The notes under the pieces were generated by a model. It saw only the letters and a list, made by a program, of their open reading frames with translations. It ran no database searches and was not told where the DNA came from. Shown piece by piece: positions 16,174 through 23,987 of a DNA stretch of 29,791 bases. This DNA is from DASXTW01 sp036505215 (GTDB taxonomy: Bacteria > Actinomycetota > UBA4738): contig DASXTW010000223.1 in assembly GCA_036505215.1 (NCBI GenBank), positions 1 through 29,791 on the forward strand, in the 5' to 3' direction. The position numbers and the translations under genes were made by a program. The first letter of the stretch is position 1; every line of letters begins with the position of its first letter.

Positions 16174-17904
16174 ATGCGCGCCCGCGCCCTGGTAGCGATC
16201 CTCGCCCTGGCCCTGTTTGGGTCCTATCTGGTCCTTGCGATTCGGGCTGCTCCTGCTGCCGGGGAACAGCTCCCCCGGTTTCGCTTCGTCGCGGCCCCCG
16301 GATCGAGCATCCTGGTGCACGGCACGTACCCGGTCGTTCCCTCACCCTGCCGCGCCCCCGTCCAACCCGTGTTGCACGCCAGATTCACCGGGGTCGTCGA
16401 GGTGGGAAAGGACGCTGGCGGAAGGCTCTTCGTCATCAACGTCCTTCCATTCGAGGACTACCTGAAGGGCATCGCCGAGGTCCCCCGGACGTGGCCGATG
16501 GAGGCCCTCAAGGCGCAGGTGGTGGCGGCGAGGTCCTACGCACTGGCCCATCAGGCCCGCCCGGGATCTGAGGGGGCCCGCCTCGGGTATCAGATCTGCG
16601 CCACCACGGCCTGCCAGGTCTATCTCGGGATGGGGATCGGAAACGGGCCGTATGGGACGCGGTGGCAGAAGGCCGTCGAACAGACGGCCGGGCAGGTCCT
16701 GCTGCACGCGGGACGACCCGCCGATACTCTGTACTTCTCCACGTCGAACGGCCACACCCTGGGGAACGAGAAGGTGTTCGGGTCCTCACCCCTCTCGTAC
16801 CTCCGCCCGGTGGTGGAGCGCGACGACGGCGGCTCGCCCGTTTCCCACTGGCGGACGGCCATTGCCTACGCCGACGTCGGGAGGTTCCTCCGGGCGGCCG
16901 GCGACTGGTCCTCCAAGCGGGTGACCTCGGTGACCCGGAAAGGCGACCGCGTCGTCGTGCGCGGTGGAGGCGCGTCGAGGTCGCTCTCGGTGACGGAGTT
17001 TCGAAGCGACATCAACGCATGGGCGCACTGCCTGGCTCCGGCGATCTACCCGACGGTGGACTCCGATGGGCGGCTTCCCCAGACGATCCCCTCGAAGTGG
17101 TTCAGCACTGCCAACGTGCGGAAGGCCGTGGCCCTCAAGGGGCGCGGCTGGGGGCACGGAGTCGGGATGGTGCAGTGGGGAGCGGAAGGAAAGGCAACGC
17201 GCGGCCTGACGTACCGGGACATCCTGGCCTACTACTACGGCGGGCTCCTCCCCCAGCCGTACCCCGAGCCCGGGGAGATCAGGGTGGGAGTGGCGGTGGG
17301 CCTGAAATCGGTGGTGATCGAGGGAACCGGTGACGTCGTCGTGGAGGGAAAGGACGTGGGGCCGGGTCCGTGGCGGGTCACCGGCGGCAAGCGGCTTCGA
17401 ATCCGGCATGCCTCACCGCCTCCGAGGTACATCTCGCCCGCACGCGTGATCACGTCACCCAAACGCATCCGGGCGGGACGAAAGGCATCCGTCACCGTTT
17501 CGGTGCCGCAACTGTCCGTGGCTCGCCTGGCCCTCCGGGAGGGCTCGTCCCAAACCCTTCTCGGCAAGCCGGTCACGGTGCAGGCCGGCCTGGCCACGCT
17601 CCGCGCCAGGATCCCGCCAGTCCCCTCCGGGACATACGGCCTGGACGTCGTCGTGACGAACGGGATCGACATCGTGGAGACGCATGCGCGCGACGTCCGG
17701 GTGGCCGGGCTCGCCGCCACGCCGTCTCCCACCCCGGTCGTGACGCCTTCGCCTTCGCCCTCGCCCAGCCCGAGCCGAACCCTGGTTGCCGCCCCTGCGT
17801 CCAAGTCGAGCGGGGAACCCTGGATCGTGCTGGTGGCAGGGGCCGTCGCCGCACTCGCGATCGGCTTACTCCTGGTTCTGCGTTCCAGGGGTCCAGGGGA
17901 GTAG
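16174..17904 (+). CDS. SpoIID/LytB-domain cell-wall protein
   Basis: A 576-residue envelope protein with an N-terminal signal-anchor (about residues 1-28), a SpoIID/LytB domain (about 70-365), a beta-rich C-terminal region, a Ser/Pro repeat linker (PSPSPSPSPS) and a final membrane helix (PWIVLVAGAVAALAIGLLLVL). SpoIID signatures are clear: LPFEDYLKGIAEVP with the probable catalytic Glu at 102, AQVVAARSYALAH, a Cys pair in YQICATTACQVY, TSNGHTLG, and KGRGWGHGVGMVQWGAEG before the LTYRDILAYYYGG block. SpoIID is a peptidoglycan lytic transglycosylase; in non-sporulating actinobacteria such proteins are presumed wall hydrolases. GTG 16168 is two codons earlier in frame, but the -10-like TAGCTT at 16162-16167 favours a leaderless start at ATG 16174. 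Confidence 0.9.
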   Translation: MRARALVAILALALFGSYLVLAIRAAPAAGEQLPRFRFVAAPGSSILVHGTYPVVPSPCRAPVQPVLHARFTGVVEVGKDAGGRLFVINVLPFEDYLKGIAEVPRTWPMEALKAQVVAARSYALAHQARPGSEGARLGYQICATTACQVYLGMGIGNGPYGTRWQKAVEQTAGQVLLHAGRPADTLYFSTSNGHTLGNEKVFGSSPLSYLRPVVERDDGGSPVSHWRTAIAYADVGRFLRAAGDWSSKRVTSVTRKGDRVVVRGGGASRSLSVTEFRSDINAWAHCLAPAIYPTVDSDGRLPQTIPSKWFSTANVRKAVALKGRGWGHGVGMVQWGAEGKATRGLTYRDILAYYYGGLLPQPYPEPGEIRVGVAVGLKSVVIEGTGDVVVEGKDVGPGPWRVTGGKRLRIRHASPPPRYISPARVITSPKRIRAGRKASVTVSVPQLSVARLALREGSSQTLLGKPVTVQAGLATLRARIPPVPSGTYGLDVVVTNGIDIVETHARDVRVAGLAATPSPTPVVTPSPSPSPSPSRTLVAAPASKSSGEPWIVLVAGAVAALAIGLLLVLRSRGPGE

Positions 17905-17936
17905 CAGCATCGAGTGCGGGGGGAGGAGCGAGCGGC

Positions 17937-17945
17937 TGCTACCAT
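17937..17945 (+). promoter_or_regulatory. Extended -10 promoter of rpmB
   Basis: TGCTACCAT is a TGn-extended -10, nine bases upstream of ATG 17955. Transcription would start within about three bases of the start codon, giving a nearly leaderless message. There is no recognisable -35. Confidence 0.45.
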
Positions 17946-17954
17946 GCCCTGGCT

Positions 17955-18146
17955 ATGGCTGCAGTCTGTGACGTGTGCGGGAAGACGCCGTTCTTCGGGA
18001 TGCAGGTGTCTCACTCGCACCGCCGGTCCAAGCGCCGGTGGGATCCGAACATCCAGAGGGTTCGGGTCCTGGTGAACGGCGCCCCGCGCCGGCTGAACGT
18101 CTGTACCAAGTGCCTCAAGGCCGGCAAGGTCGTTCGCGCCGGCTGA
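17955..18146 (+). CDS. rpmB: 50S ribosomal protein L28
   Basis: A 63-residue large-subunit protein: MAAVCDVCGKTPFFGMQVSHSH at the start, RRSKRRWDPNIQRVRVLVNG in the middle and NVCTKCLKAGKVVRAG at the end. Two CxxC pairs (C5/C8 and C50/C53) make it the zinc-binding form. In-frame sequence extends far upstream, but homology fixes ATG 17955. No Shine-Dalgarno is close, but an extended -10 precedes it, so the transcript is probably leaderless. It converges with the glycosyltransferase; the 33-base gap has no obvious terminator hairpin. Confidence 0.96.
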   Translation: MAAVCDVCGKTPFFGMQVSHSHRRSKRRWDPNIQRVRVLVNGAPRRLNVCTKCLKAGKVVRAG

Positions 18147-18179
18147 ACGCCCACCTGGAGCGCCGCTCTCGATAGGCCC

Positions 18180-19328
18180 TCAGCTTTCGGCTGCTTCGTG
18201 AAGCACGGCGGCCGTCCGGCGAGCGGTCGCTTCCCAGGTGTACGCGGCCGCCCTGGATATCCCTTTCCTCTTCAGGTCACGCCGAAGGTCCTCGTCCTCG
18301 AGCACGCGCTCGACGGCGGATGCGATGGCGGCAGGGTCCCTGGGATCGACCAGCAGGGCCGCGTCGCCGGCGACCTCGGGGAGAGCCGACAGGTCGGACG
18401 TCACGACGGGCGTGCCACAGGCCATTGCCTCCAGCACGGGCAGTCCAAATCCCTCGTGCAGAGACGGATAGACCAGCGCCTCGGCCCCACCCAGCAGCGC
18501 CACCTTCTCCTCCTCCCCCACGTAGCCGGTCAGGACGACCCGCTCGCCGACCTCCCACGGCAACTCCCTCATCGCCTCCTGCAGGGCGTCTCGGCCCTCG
18601 GGGTTCCACTCGACACTGCCCCCGGCCACGACCAGCGTGGGCCGACCCTCCGCCGGCAACCGGGCGAACGCCCGGACCAGGTTCGGAAGGTTCTTCCTCG
18701 GCTCGATCCCACCGAGGGACAAGAGGTAAGGGCCGGCGATTCCAAATCGCCGCCGGATCCGCTCGACCTCCTCCGGTGAGGAGGGGTGGAACACCTGCCC
18801 GTCGACGCCGTGCGGGATGACGCTGACCTGTTCGGGTTCGACCGCGTACAGCTCGAGCAGATCCCGCTTCGTCGCCTCCGACACCGCGATGATCCGAGAG
18901 GCGTGCCGGAGGGTCCGATCGATCCGGGCCAGCCACCAGCGAGTGCTCTGCGGGGCGGTTTCGGGGTGGAGCCGGAACGCCAGGTCGTGAACGGTGACGA
19001 CGAGGCGCCGGGTACGCGTGGGCGGCGGCACGAAGTTCGGCGCGAAGAACACATCGAACCGGGCGAACCATTCGACTCGCGGGAGGTCGAAGCGTTCGGT
19101 GAGGCGCTCGAACCACCAGGCCGGGATCGGGGTCCACCGCTCGGTGACGGGCAGGTCGGCCAGCAAGCGTCGGCGGCCACCCACCAGGGCACGCGCATTC
19201 AGGTACCAGGCCAGGTACTCGGTCCCCGGGTCGACCGCCCGCAGGTGCTTCAGCAGGTGCCAGGTGTAATACCCGATGCCCGTCTTCTGCGGGAAGACGG
19301 CCGGCCTGGCGTCGACGGCGACTCGCAA
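18180..19328 (-). CDS. Family 4 glycosyltransferase (GT-B)
   Basis: A 382-residue retaining glycosyltransferase with GT-B fold. Seen are MRVAVDARPAVFPQKTGIG (acceptor-side loop), VVTVHDLAF, IIAVSEATKRDLLE, VIPHGVDGQVF, LSLGGIEPRKNLPNLVRAF and the donor-site EGFGLPVLEAMACGTPVVTSD with the E-x7-E pair. This set resembles mannosyl- or glucosyltransferases of surface polysaccharide and glycolipid pathways. The sugar and acceptor cannot be told. It starts at TTG 19328, one base after the thiD stop, so it is translated from the thiL-thiD message although functionally unrelated. No export signal is present; it acts at the cytoplasmic face. Confidence 0.93.
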   Translation of the reverse strand: MRVAVDARPAVFPQKTGIGYYTWHLLKHLRAVDPGTEYLAWYLNARALVGGRRRLLADLPVTERWTPIPAWWFERLTERFDLPRVEWFARFDVFFAPNFVPPPTRTRRLVVTVHDLAFRLHPETAPQSTRWWLARIDRTLRHASRIIAVSEATKRDLLELYAVEPEQVSVIPHGVDGQVFHPSSPEEVERIRRRFGIAGPYLLSLGGIEPRKNLPNLVRAFARLPAEGRPTLVVAGGSVEWNPEGRDALQEAMRELPWEVGERVVLTGYVGEEEKVALLGGAEALVYPSLHEGFGLPVLEAMACGTPVVTSDLSALPEVAGDAALLVDPRDPAAIASAVERVLEDEDLRRDLKRKGISRAAAYTWEATARRTAAVLHEAAES

Positions 19329-19329
19329 T

Positions 19330-20133
19330 TCAGTGTTCCAGGAGCTGCCATCCCGGGCTCACCGGCCCGATGCCGCCACCGAGGGCCAGGGCATGCCGGA
19401 TTGCATCCGTGACGAAGCTCTTGCCGTTGCGCACCGCTTCGAGGAGCGGCTCGCCTCGAGCCAGGTAGGCGGCGATCGACGCCGACAGCACGCACCCAGT
19501 GCCGTGCGTGTTCGGCGAGCGAAGGCGCTCACCGGGGAGCCACTCCGTCCGCTCGCCGTCCGCGAACAGGTCATCGGACGACGACTCCTTCAGATGTCCC
19601 CCCTTGACCAGCACCGACCGGGCACCGAGGTCGAGGATTGCTCGCGCTGCTCCCTCCATGTCCCTGCGGGTCTCCACGCCGAACCCGGCCAGGCCCGCCG
19701 CCTCGGGAAGGTTGGGCGTCACCAGGGTGGCCAGCGGCACGACGCGCTTGCGCAACGCCACCACGGCATCGTGCCGCAGCAACGTATCTCCGTGTTTCGA
19801 CACGAAGACGGGGTCCACAACCAGGTTCGGCAGGCCGACCTCTTCGACGGCACCCGCCACGGCCTCGACGATCCCTGCCGAGGAGAGCATCCCGGTCTTG
19901 GCCGCATCCACTCCGATGTCCGCGGCCACGGCCCGGATCTGGTCCGCGACCACCTCGGCCGGGACGTCCGAAACGGCGGTCACTCCCTTCGTGTTCTGCA
20001 CCGTGATCGAGGTGATGGCGCTCATGCCCCATACACCGAGAACGGCGAACGTCTTCAGGTCGGCCTGGATGCCAGCGCCTCCGCCCGAATCGGACCCGGC
20101 GATGGTCAGGGCCCGTGCCACGCGATCAACCAC
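19330..20133 (-). CDS. thiD: Hydroxymethylpyrimidine/phosphomethylpyrimidine kinase
   Basis: ThiD phosphorylates HMP and HMP-phosphate to HMP pyrophosphate for thiamine synthesis. From GTG 20133 it is 267 residues, the normal length. The N-terminal ALTIAGSDSGGGAGIQADLKTF is diagnostic. AAKTGMLSS, VVDPVFVSKHGDTLL, TPNLPEAAGLAG, VLVKGGH and the anion-hole motif NTHGTGCVLSASIAAYLARG follow. The start overlaps the thiL stop by eight bases; GTG 20121 is an alternative start. It is cotranscribed with thiL upstream and a glycosyltransferase downstream. No other thiamine genes and no TPP riboswitch are visible here. Confidence 0.94.
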   Translation of the reverse strand: MVDRVARALTIAGSDSGGGAGIQADLKTFAVLGVWGMSAITSITVQNTKGVTAVSDVPAEVVADQIRAVAADIGVDAAKTGMLSSAGIVEAVAGAVEEVGLPNLVVDPVFVSKHGDTLLRHDAVVALRKRVVPLATLVTPNLPEAAGLAGFGVETRRDMEGAARAILDLGARSVLVKGGHLKESSSDDLFADGERTEWLPGERLRSPNTHGTGCVLSASIAAYLARGEPLLEAVRNGKSFVTDAIRHALALGGGIGPVSPGWQLLEH

Positions 20134-21136
20134 CGAAGTGGTCCCACCCCCTCGGCTCGAGGGGGCGCTCGGTCCCATCCGGCTCGATCGCGACCAGACC
20201 GTGGCCCTCTCTGACCTCGCCGACATCAGTGAGCTGCGCCCCGAAGCGGTCCGCGAGCTTCGAGGCGACCGCGGCCACGGCATCGGGCGGAAGCGCGGCC
20301 AGCAGCTCGTAGTCCTCGCCGCCCTCCAGGGCCAGTTTCAGGGGATCGACGTCAGGGAGCACGTCGGACAACTCTTTCAGAGACAGCGCGACCGGAACGT
20401 CCGCCAGGACCAGGGCTCCCGCCACCCCGCTCGCGTCGCACAGCCGCCCCAGATCTTTGGCCAGACCGTCGGACAGGTCCATCATCGCGGTGGCCCCACT
20501 CTGGGCGAGCGTCTGGCCCTCGCCCACCCGCGCCGCAGGCCGAAGATGAGCCTCCACGAGGCTTCGGCCCCAGTCGGAGGCGACAGCCTGGGCCACGTCG
20601 TGGGCCGGCGCCTGCAGGAGCTTCAGCCCGCCCGCCGAGGCCCCGAGAGCCCCGGTCACCACCAGCCGCTCCCCCGGCCGAGCGCCCGACCGAGTGACCG
20701 CTGCTCCTCTGGCCACCTCGCCGGTGACCGCCACGGACACCACCAACCTCTCGGCCCGGGATGTGTCTCCCCCCACCACCGCCATGGCGTACTCGCGGGC
20801 CGCGTCGCGAAGCCCACCGTAGAGCTCGACCACCCACGAAGCCTCGATATCCTCGGGGAGCCCCAGCGACACCAGTGCGTACCGAGGACTGCCCCCCATC
20901 GCCGCCACATCGCTCACGTTGACGGCAAGCGCCTTGTAGCCGAGGTCGCTGGCCGACGTGGTCGGTCGCTCGAAGTGGATGCCCTCGACGAGCATGTCGG
21001 CGGTCAGGATCGCCGTGTGTGACCCCATCTCCACCAAAGCGGCGTCGTCGCCCAGGCCCAGCGCCACTCCCGGCATGTCCTCGGCCAGGAGGCGGCGAAT
21101 CACCTCGATCAGCTCGTCTTCACTGAATCCGGCCAC
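20126..21136 (-). CDS. thiL: Thiamine-monophosphate kinase
   Basis: ThiL phosphorylates thiamine monophosphate to the active cofactor thiamine pyrophosphate. The 336-residue protein has the PurM-like ATP-binding fold motifs: GLGDDAALV (27-35, metal-binding Asp pair), LTADMLVEGIHF (44-55), KALAVNVSDVAAMGG (68-82), AVVGGDTSRA, MMDLSDGLAKDLGRL and LEGGEDYELLAALP. GTG 21136 is preceded by GGAGGGG about ten bases upstream. It heads the thiL-thiD-glycosyltransferase run. Confidence 0.95.
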   Translation of the reverse strand: MAGFSEDELIEVIRRLLAEDMPGVALGLGDDAALVEMGSHTAILTADMLVEGIHFERPTTSASDLGYKALAVNVSDVAAMGGSPRYALVSLGLPEDIEASWVVELYGGLRDAAREYAMAVVGGDTSRAERLVVSVAVTGEVARGAAVTRSGARPGERLVVTGALGASAGGLKLLQAPAHDVAQAVASDWGRSLVEAHLRPAARVGEGQTLAQSGATAMMDLSDGLAKDLGRLCDASGVAGALVLADVPVALSLKELSDVLPDVDPLKLALEGGEDYELLAALPPDAVAAVASKLADRFGAQLTDVGEVREGHGLVAIEPDGTERPLEPRGWDHFGG

Positions 21137-21256
21137 GCCCTCGGATCCCCTCCACCCCGCTCTTTCGGGTTACGCGATTTCGTGCGCTCCTACGCATTGA
21201 CGATAATGCTCGAGCGTACCCGAGCCGGGCCCGCGGGACAGCAGAAGGGAGCTGGG

Positions 21257-21466
21257 ATGCCGGTCATCAACACTATCGAGCTGGAAGGCGTCTCCGACAC
21301 CTCGTGGGGAGAGGCCGCCCGCGAGGCACTCCGTGAAGCGAGCAAGACCATCCGTAACATCAACCGGCTCGAGGTGCTCGAGACGGGCACGAGGGTCAAG
21401 GACGGCCAGATCGTCGAGTACCGGACCCACGTCAGGCTGTATTTCACGGTTGAACAAGATCGCTAG
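21257..21466 (+). CDS. Dodecin-like small protein
   Basis: A 69-residue dodecin-family protein: MPVINTIELEGVSDTSWGEAAREALREASKTIRNI, then LEVLETGTRVKDGQIVEYR and VRLYFTVEQDR. Dodecins form hollow dodecamers that store or buffer flavins. In the classical bacterial type a Trp in the segment after the ASKTLRN helix stacks on the flavin; here that position reads N-R-L-E-V with no Trp, so flavin binding is uncertain and this may belong to the Trp-less dodecin-like group. AAGGGAG seven bases before ATG 21257 fixes the start against a longer in-frame one at 21182. It stands alone between thiL (divergent) and pckA. Confidence 0.85.
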   Translation: MPVINTIELEGVSDTSWGEAAREALREASKTIRNINRLEVLETGTRVKDGQIVEYRTHVRLYFTVEQDR

Positions 21467-21521
21467 TCCATGGTCGCCCGCGAGGGGCATCGAGTTCCAG
21501 GTATCCGCGAATAGGGTTCGC

Positions 21522-21527
21522 TAGAAT
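21522..21527 (+). promoter_or_regulatory. -10 element of the PEP carboxykinase gene
   Basis: TAGAAT in the 93-base gap between the dodecin-like gene and pckA. The start of transcription near 21534 would give a leader of about 26 bases containing the TAGGAG ribosome site. The -35 region is weak. Confidence 0.45.
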
Positions 21528-21559
21528 CGCTTCCCTCCCCATGACGTAGGAGACCCTCC

Positions 21560-23071
21560 GTGAATGCGAAGAAGATCTACGACAACCCTCCGCCGGAAGA
21601 GCTTCGGCAGTTCACCGAGCAGATGCCGAGCTGCCGGGCCACCGACTTCGGCAACGTCAACGTCCAGACGCGCGTCACCTCACGCAGCTCGCAGTCGACC
21701 TTCGTCGTGACGGACGACCCCGACCTCACCGACCAGAAGAGAATGAGTCGGGAAGAATACGCCCGCATCGCGAAGATGCAGGACGAGTACATCGCCGAGC
21801 AGGAGATCCTGGTCGTCGACGGCTTGATCGGGAACGCGGAGGGCTTCGCAACCCCCGCCCGCCTGAGCATCGAGAAGGCCAACGCGAACATCGCGGGGAT
21901 GCAACAGAAGCTCTATTACGATCGCCAGGGCGGCCACCCACAGGTTCAGGTCGTGTACACCCCCAACCTCTCGGCTCCGGGATATCCGGAGGACCGATGC
22001 ATCGCGGTGGATCTGGAGAACGGGATCACCCGAGTCATCGGCTCGGACTATTTCGGAGAATCGAAGAAGGGCGGCCTCCGGATGTGGAACACGATCGTGT
22101 TCGACCGCGGCGGGCTGGCCCTGCACGCCGGATGCAAGGCGATCCCCGCCAACGGCGACGAGAAGGTCTTGCTGATCATCGGTCTCTCCGGCACCGGCAA
22201 GACCACCACCACGTTCACCAGGCAGAACGACTCCCTCCCGGTGCAGGACGACTTCGTGGCCCTGATGCCAGGCGGCAAGGTCTACGGCAGTGAGAACGGC
22301 TGTTTCGCCAAGACGTTCTCTCTCGACCCCGAGTTCGAGCCGAACATCTACAGGGCCGTCACCAGCCCGGGGTCCTACCTCGAGAACGTCTATCAGGACG
22401 AATCGGGAAGAGCGAACTTCTTCGAGACGTCCTACACGAAGAATGGCCGAGCCGTGTTCTCGCTTTCCGACCTGGGCGAGTACAAGGACGCGCAGGATCT
22501 GCCTCAGGTGGACTACCTACTAATCTTGAACTGGAACGAGAACATCGTCCCGGCGGTGGCCAGGCTGAACCAGGCCCAGGCCGCCGCGTACTTCATGCTC
22601 GGTGAGACCACCGGGACCAGCGCGGGCGGCAAGGCCGAGGAGGGCAAGTTCCTCCGCGTCCCGGGCACCAATCCGTTCTTCCCGCTTCGTCAGGGCATGC
22701 AGGGGAACCGGTTCCTCGAGCTGCTCGATACCCACCCCATGGAGGTGTACCTCATGAACACGGGGCGGGTCGGCGGCAAGGAGGATGACGAGCGCTCGAA
22801 GAAGGTGACGATCCCCGTGTCCTCGGCCATCGTGAAGGCCATCGCCGAGGAGACGATCAAGTGGGACGAGGACAGTCACTTTGGCTACGATGTGGCGAGC
22901 GAGGTTCCCGGCATCGACGACATCGAGTTGCTCCAGCCCCGCCGCCTCTACGAGCGGCAGGGCCGGATGGACGAGTACGAGGCCTTCGTGGAGCGCTTCA
23001 AGCGGGAACGAACGGACTCGCTGGCGAAGTACTCGGACCTGACCGAGGAAATCATCCGGGCAGTCTCGTAG
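21560..23071 (+). CDS. pckA: Phosphoenolpyruvate carboxykinase (ATP), divergent form
   Basis: A 503-residue ATP-type PEP carboxykinase homologue, the enzyme that turns oxaloacetate into PEP for gluconeogenesis. The match is clear but distant: SRSSQSTFVV in place of GRSPKDKF, YFGESKKGGLRMWN for the substrate/metal Lys pair, GGLALHAGCKA with the metal His, the P-loop GLSGTGKTTTT (208-218), PVQDDFVAL with the metal Asp pair, and YGSENGCFAKTF. The ENTRxxYP Arg motif of classical enzymes is not evident; the region reads NWNENIVPAVARL. GTG 21560 has TAGGAG seven bases upstream. It converges on the DUF3618 gene with one base between. A related kinase-type function cannot be excluded. Confidence 0.85.
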   Translation: MNAKKIYDNPPPEELRQFTEQMPSCRATDFGNVNVQTRVTSRSSQSTFVVTDDPDLTDQKRMSREEYARIAKMQDEYIAEQEILVVDGLIGNAEGFATPARLSIEKANANIAGMQQKLYYDRQGGHPQVQVVYTPNLSAPGYPEDRCIAVDLENGITRVIGSDYFGESKKGGLRMWNTIVFDRGGLALHAGCKAIPANGDEKVLLIIGLSGTGKTTTTFTRQNDSLPVQDDFVALMPGGKVYGSENGCFAKTFSLDPEFEPNIYRAVTSPGSYLENVYQDESGRANFFETSYTKNGRAVFSLSDLGEYKDAQDLPQVDYLLILNWNENIVPAVARLNQAQAAAYFMLGETTGTSAGGKAEEGKFLRVPGTNPFFPLRQGMQGNRFLELLDTHPMEVYLMNTGRVGGKEDDERSKKVTIPVSSAIVKAIAEETIKWDEDSHFGYDVASEVPGIDDIELLQPRRLYERQGRMDEYEAFVERFKRERTDSLAKYSDLTEEIIRAVS

Positions 23072-23072
23072 A

Positions 23073-23483
23073 TCAGATACCTGGAGCCGGCGCCCTGACG
23101 AAGGCCATGCGGTTCATCCGACGGAGCTGACGAAGCTCCACCAGACGCAGCAATATCCAGACGCCCAGGACAGCCGCCGCCCATTGCTTCAGACGCCCGT
23201 CCTCGAGAGCATCCGAGATTCGCTCCGCCATTCCTTCCGGCAGGACGTTGATCACGGCCTGCACCTGCGTGTCGGGCGTCTTTTCCTTCTTCCTCTTACC
23301 GAGCTTGCGCACTGCGAAGAGGAAGATGGTCGCCCCGACGCCGCCGCCGACCGCCATCCCGACGAGGCGCTTCGTCCACACCGCGGCCGACGGAAGGCGC
23401 GCCTCGAGCTCCCGAAGCTCGGCGTCGAGTCGTTCCCGGGTCTCCTCGATCTCCTTTACCGTTTGAGCTGCGCTTTCGCCCAT
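23073..23483 (-). CDS. DUF3618-type membrane protein
   Basis: A 136-residue protein starting MGESAAQTVKEIEETRERLDAELRELEARL, the acidic helix typical of actinobacterial DUF3618 proteins. One membrane helix follows (about 41-59, VGMAVGGGVGATIFLFAV), then a basic stretch KRKKEK, an amphipathic middle and a second hydrophobic helix (101-114). The function is unknown; members usually lie next to small holin-like membrane proteins, as here. GGAGG six bases before ATG 23483 sets the start. It overlaps the upstream gene by 28 bases, so the two are cotranslated. A much longer open frame through this region is not supported. Confidence 0.8.
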   Translation of the reverse strand: MGESAAQTVKEIEETRERLDAELRELEARLPSAAVWTKRLVGMAVGGGVGATIFLFAVRKLGKRKKEKTPDTQVQAVINVLPEGMAERISDALEDGRLKQWAAAVLGVWILLRLVELRQLRRMNRMAFVRAPAPGI

Positions 23484-23893
23484 TCCACGTCCTCCTTCAC
23501 CGTCCGCTTGGTCTCCTCCGGGGCGAGCGACGGCTTCTTCATCCTGCGGAGGCCGAACAGGGCGGCGCCGGCCGCCATCAGCAGGAACGCTCCGGCCACG
23601 ATCAGCCGGGACAACCATGGAGCGAAGACGAGGTCGAGGGCCTCGGCCGCGGCGAGCGCGAGGAAGATCACGATGAGCAGCCCCAACACGGCTGCCGCCC
23701 CGAACGCTGCCGCGCCGACCACCCGGGACTTCACGCCCGCCATGAGCTCCTGGCGGGCCAACTCCACTTCCTTGCGCACCAGGGTTGACGTGTCTGTGGC
23801 GATCGCCCGAACCAGCCCGATGGTCGACTGCTGATCCGGAGGCGTGCTCGGCATTTCCGTCCGAGGCAATTCGTTCGTCATGGGCTCGGCCAC
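23456..23893 (-). CDS. Holin-X-like (phage holin superfamily) membrane protein
   Basis: A 145-residue protein with a polar N-terminus, a helix STLVRKEVELARQELMAGVK that is typical of the actinobacterial holin-superfamily (Phage_holin_3_6) proteins, two membrane helices (about 60-85 and 95-116) joined by a short loop, and a charged C-terminal tail ending KEDVEWAKAQLKR. Despite the name, chromosomal members are ordinary envelope proteins; no lysis genes are nearby. GTG 23893 has GGAGG nine bases upstream; ATG 23881 is also in frame. It forms a pair with the DUF3618 gene. The ribosome site sits in a potential hairpin (23905-23923). Confidence 0.78.
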   Translation of the reverse strand: MAEPMTNELPRTEMPSTPPDQQSTIGLVRAIATDTSTLVRKEVELARQELMAGVKSRVVGAAAFGAAAVLGLLIVIFLALAAAEALDLVFAPWLSRLIVAGAFLLMAAGAALFGLRRMKKPSLAPEETKRTVKEDVEWAKAQLKR

Positions 23894-23904
23894 GGACCAC
23901 CACC

Positions 23905-23923
23905 TCCCGTGACGGGATTCCCG
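23905..23923 (-). promoter_or_regulatory. Overlapping hairpins at the holin-like gene's ribosome site
   Basis: The minus strand reads CGGGAATCCCGTCACGGGA. The central TCCCG can pair with CGGG on the left or with CGGGA on the right, and the right-hand CGGGA is part of the GGGAGG ribosome site of GTG 23893. The structures are mutually exclusive. A regulatory role is only possible, not shown. Confidence 0.3.
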
Positions 23924-23951
23924 CCCGGCAGAGGAAGGAAACATCCTTGCT

Positions 23952-23980
23952 TTGTTCCAACCCGCCAATGGGGCTAAGGT
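23952..23980 (+). promoter_or_regulatory. Promoter of the PspC operon
   Basis: TTGTTC (23952-23957) and TAAGGT (23975-23980) are separated by 17 bases. The predicted start of transcription coincides with ATG 23988, seven bases after the -10, so the message is probably leaderless. Confidence 0.55.
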
Positions 23981-23987
23981 GGCGCGC

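Noticed and set aside
21137..21256. TPP riboswitch upstream of thiL
   Set aside because: The leader lacks the conserved thi-box segments such as CTGAGA and the GATNTGGATAATRCCRGCG-like core; only weak promoter-like pieces are seen.
23456..23893. Prophage holin indicating a phage remnant
   Set aside because: The protein belongs to the chromosomal holin-like superfamily of actinobacteria; no phage structural, lysis, integrase or attachment sequences are nearby.
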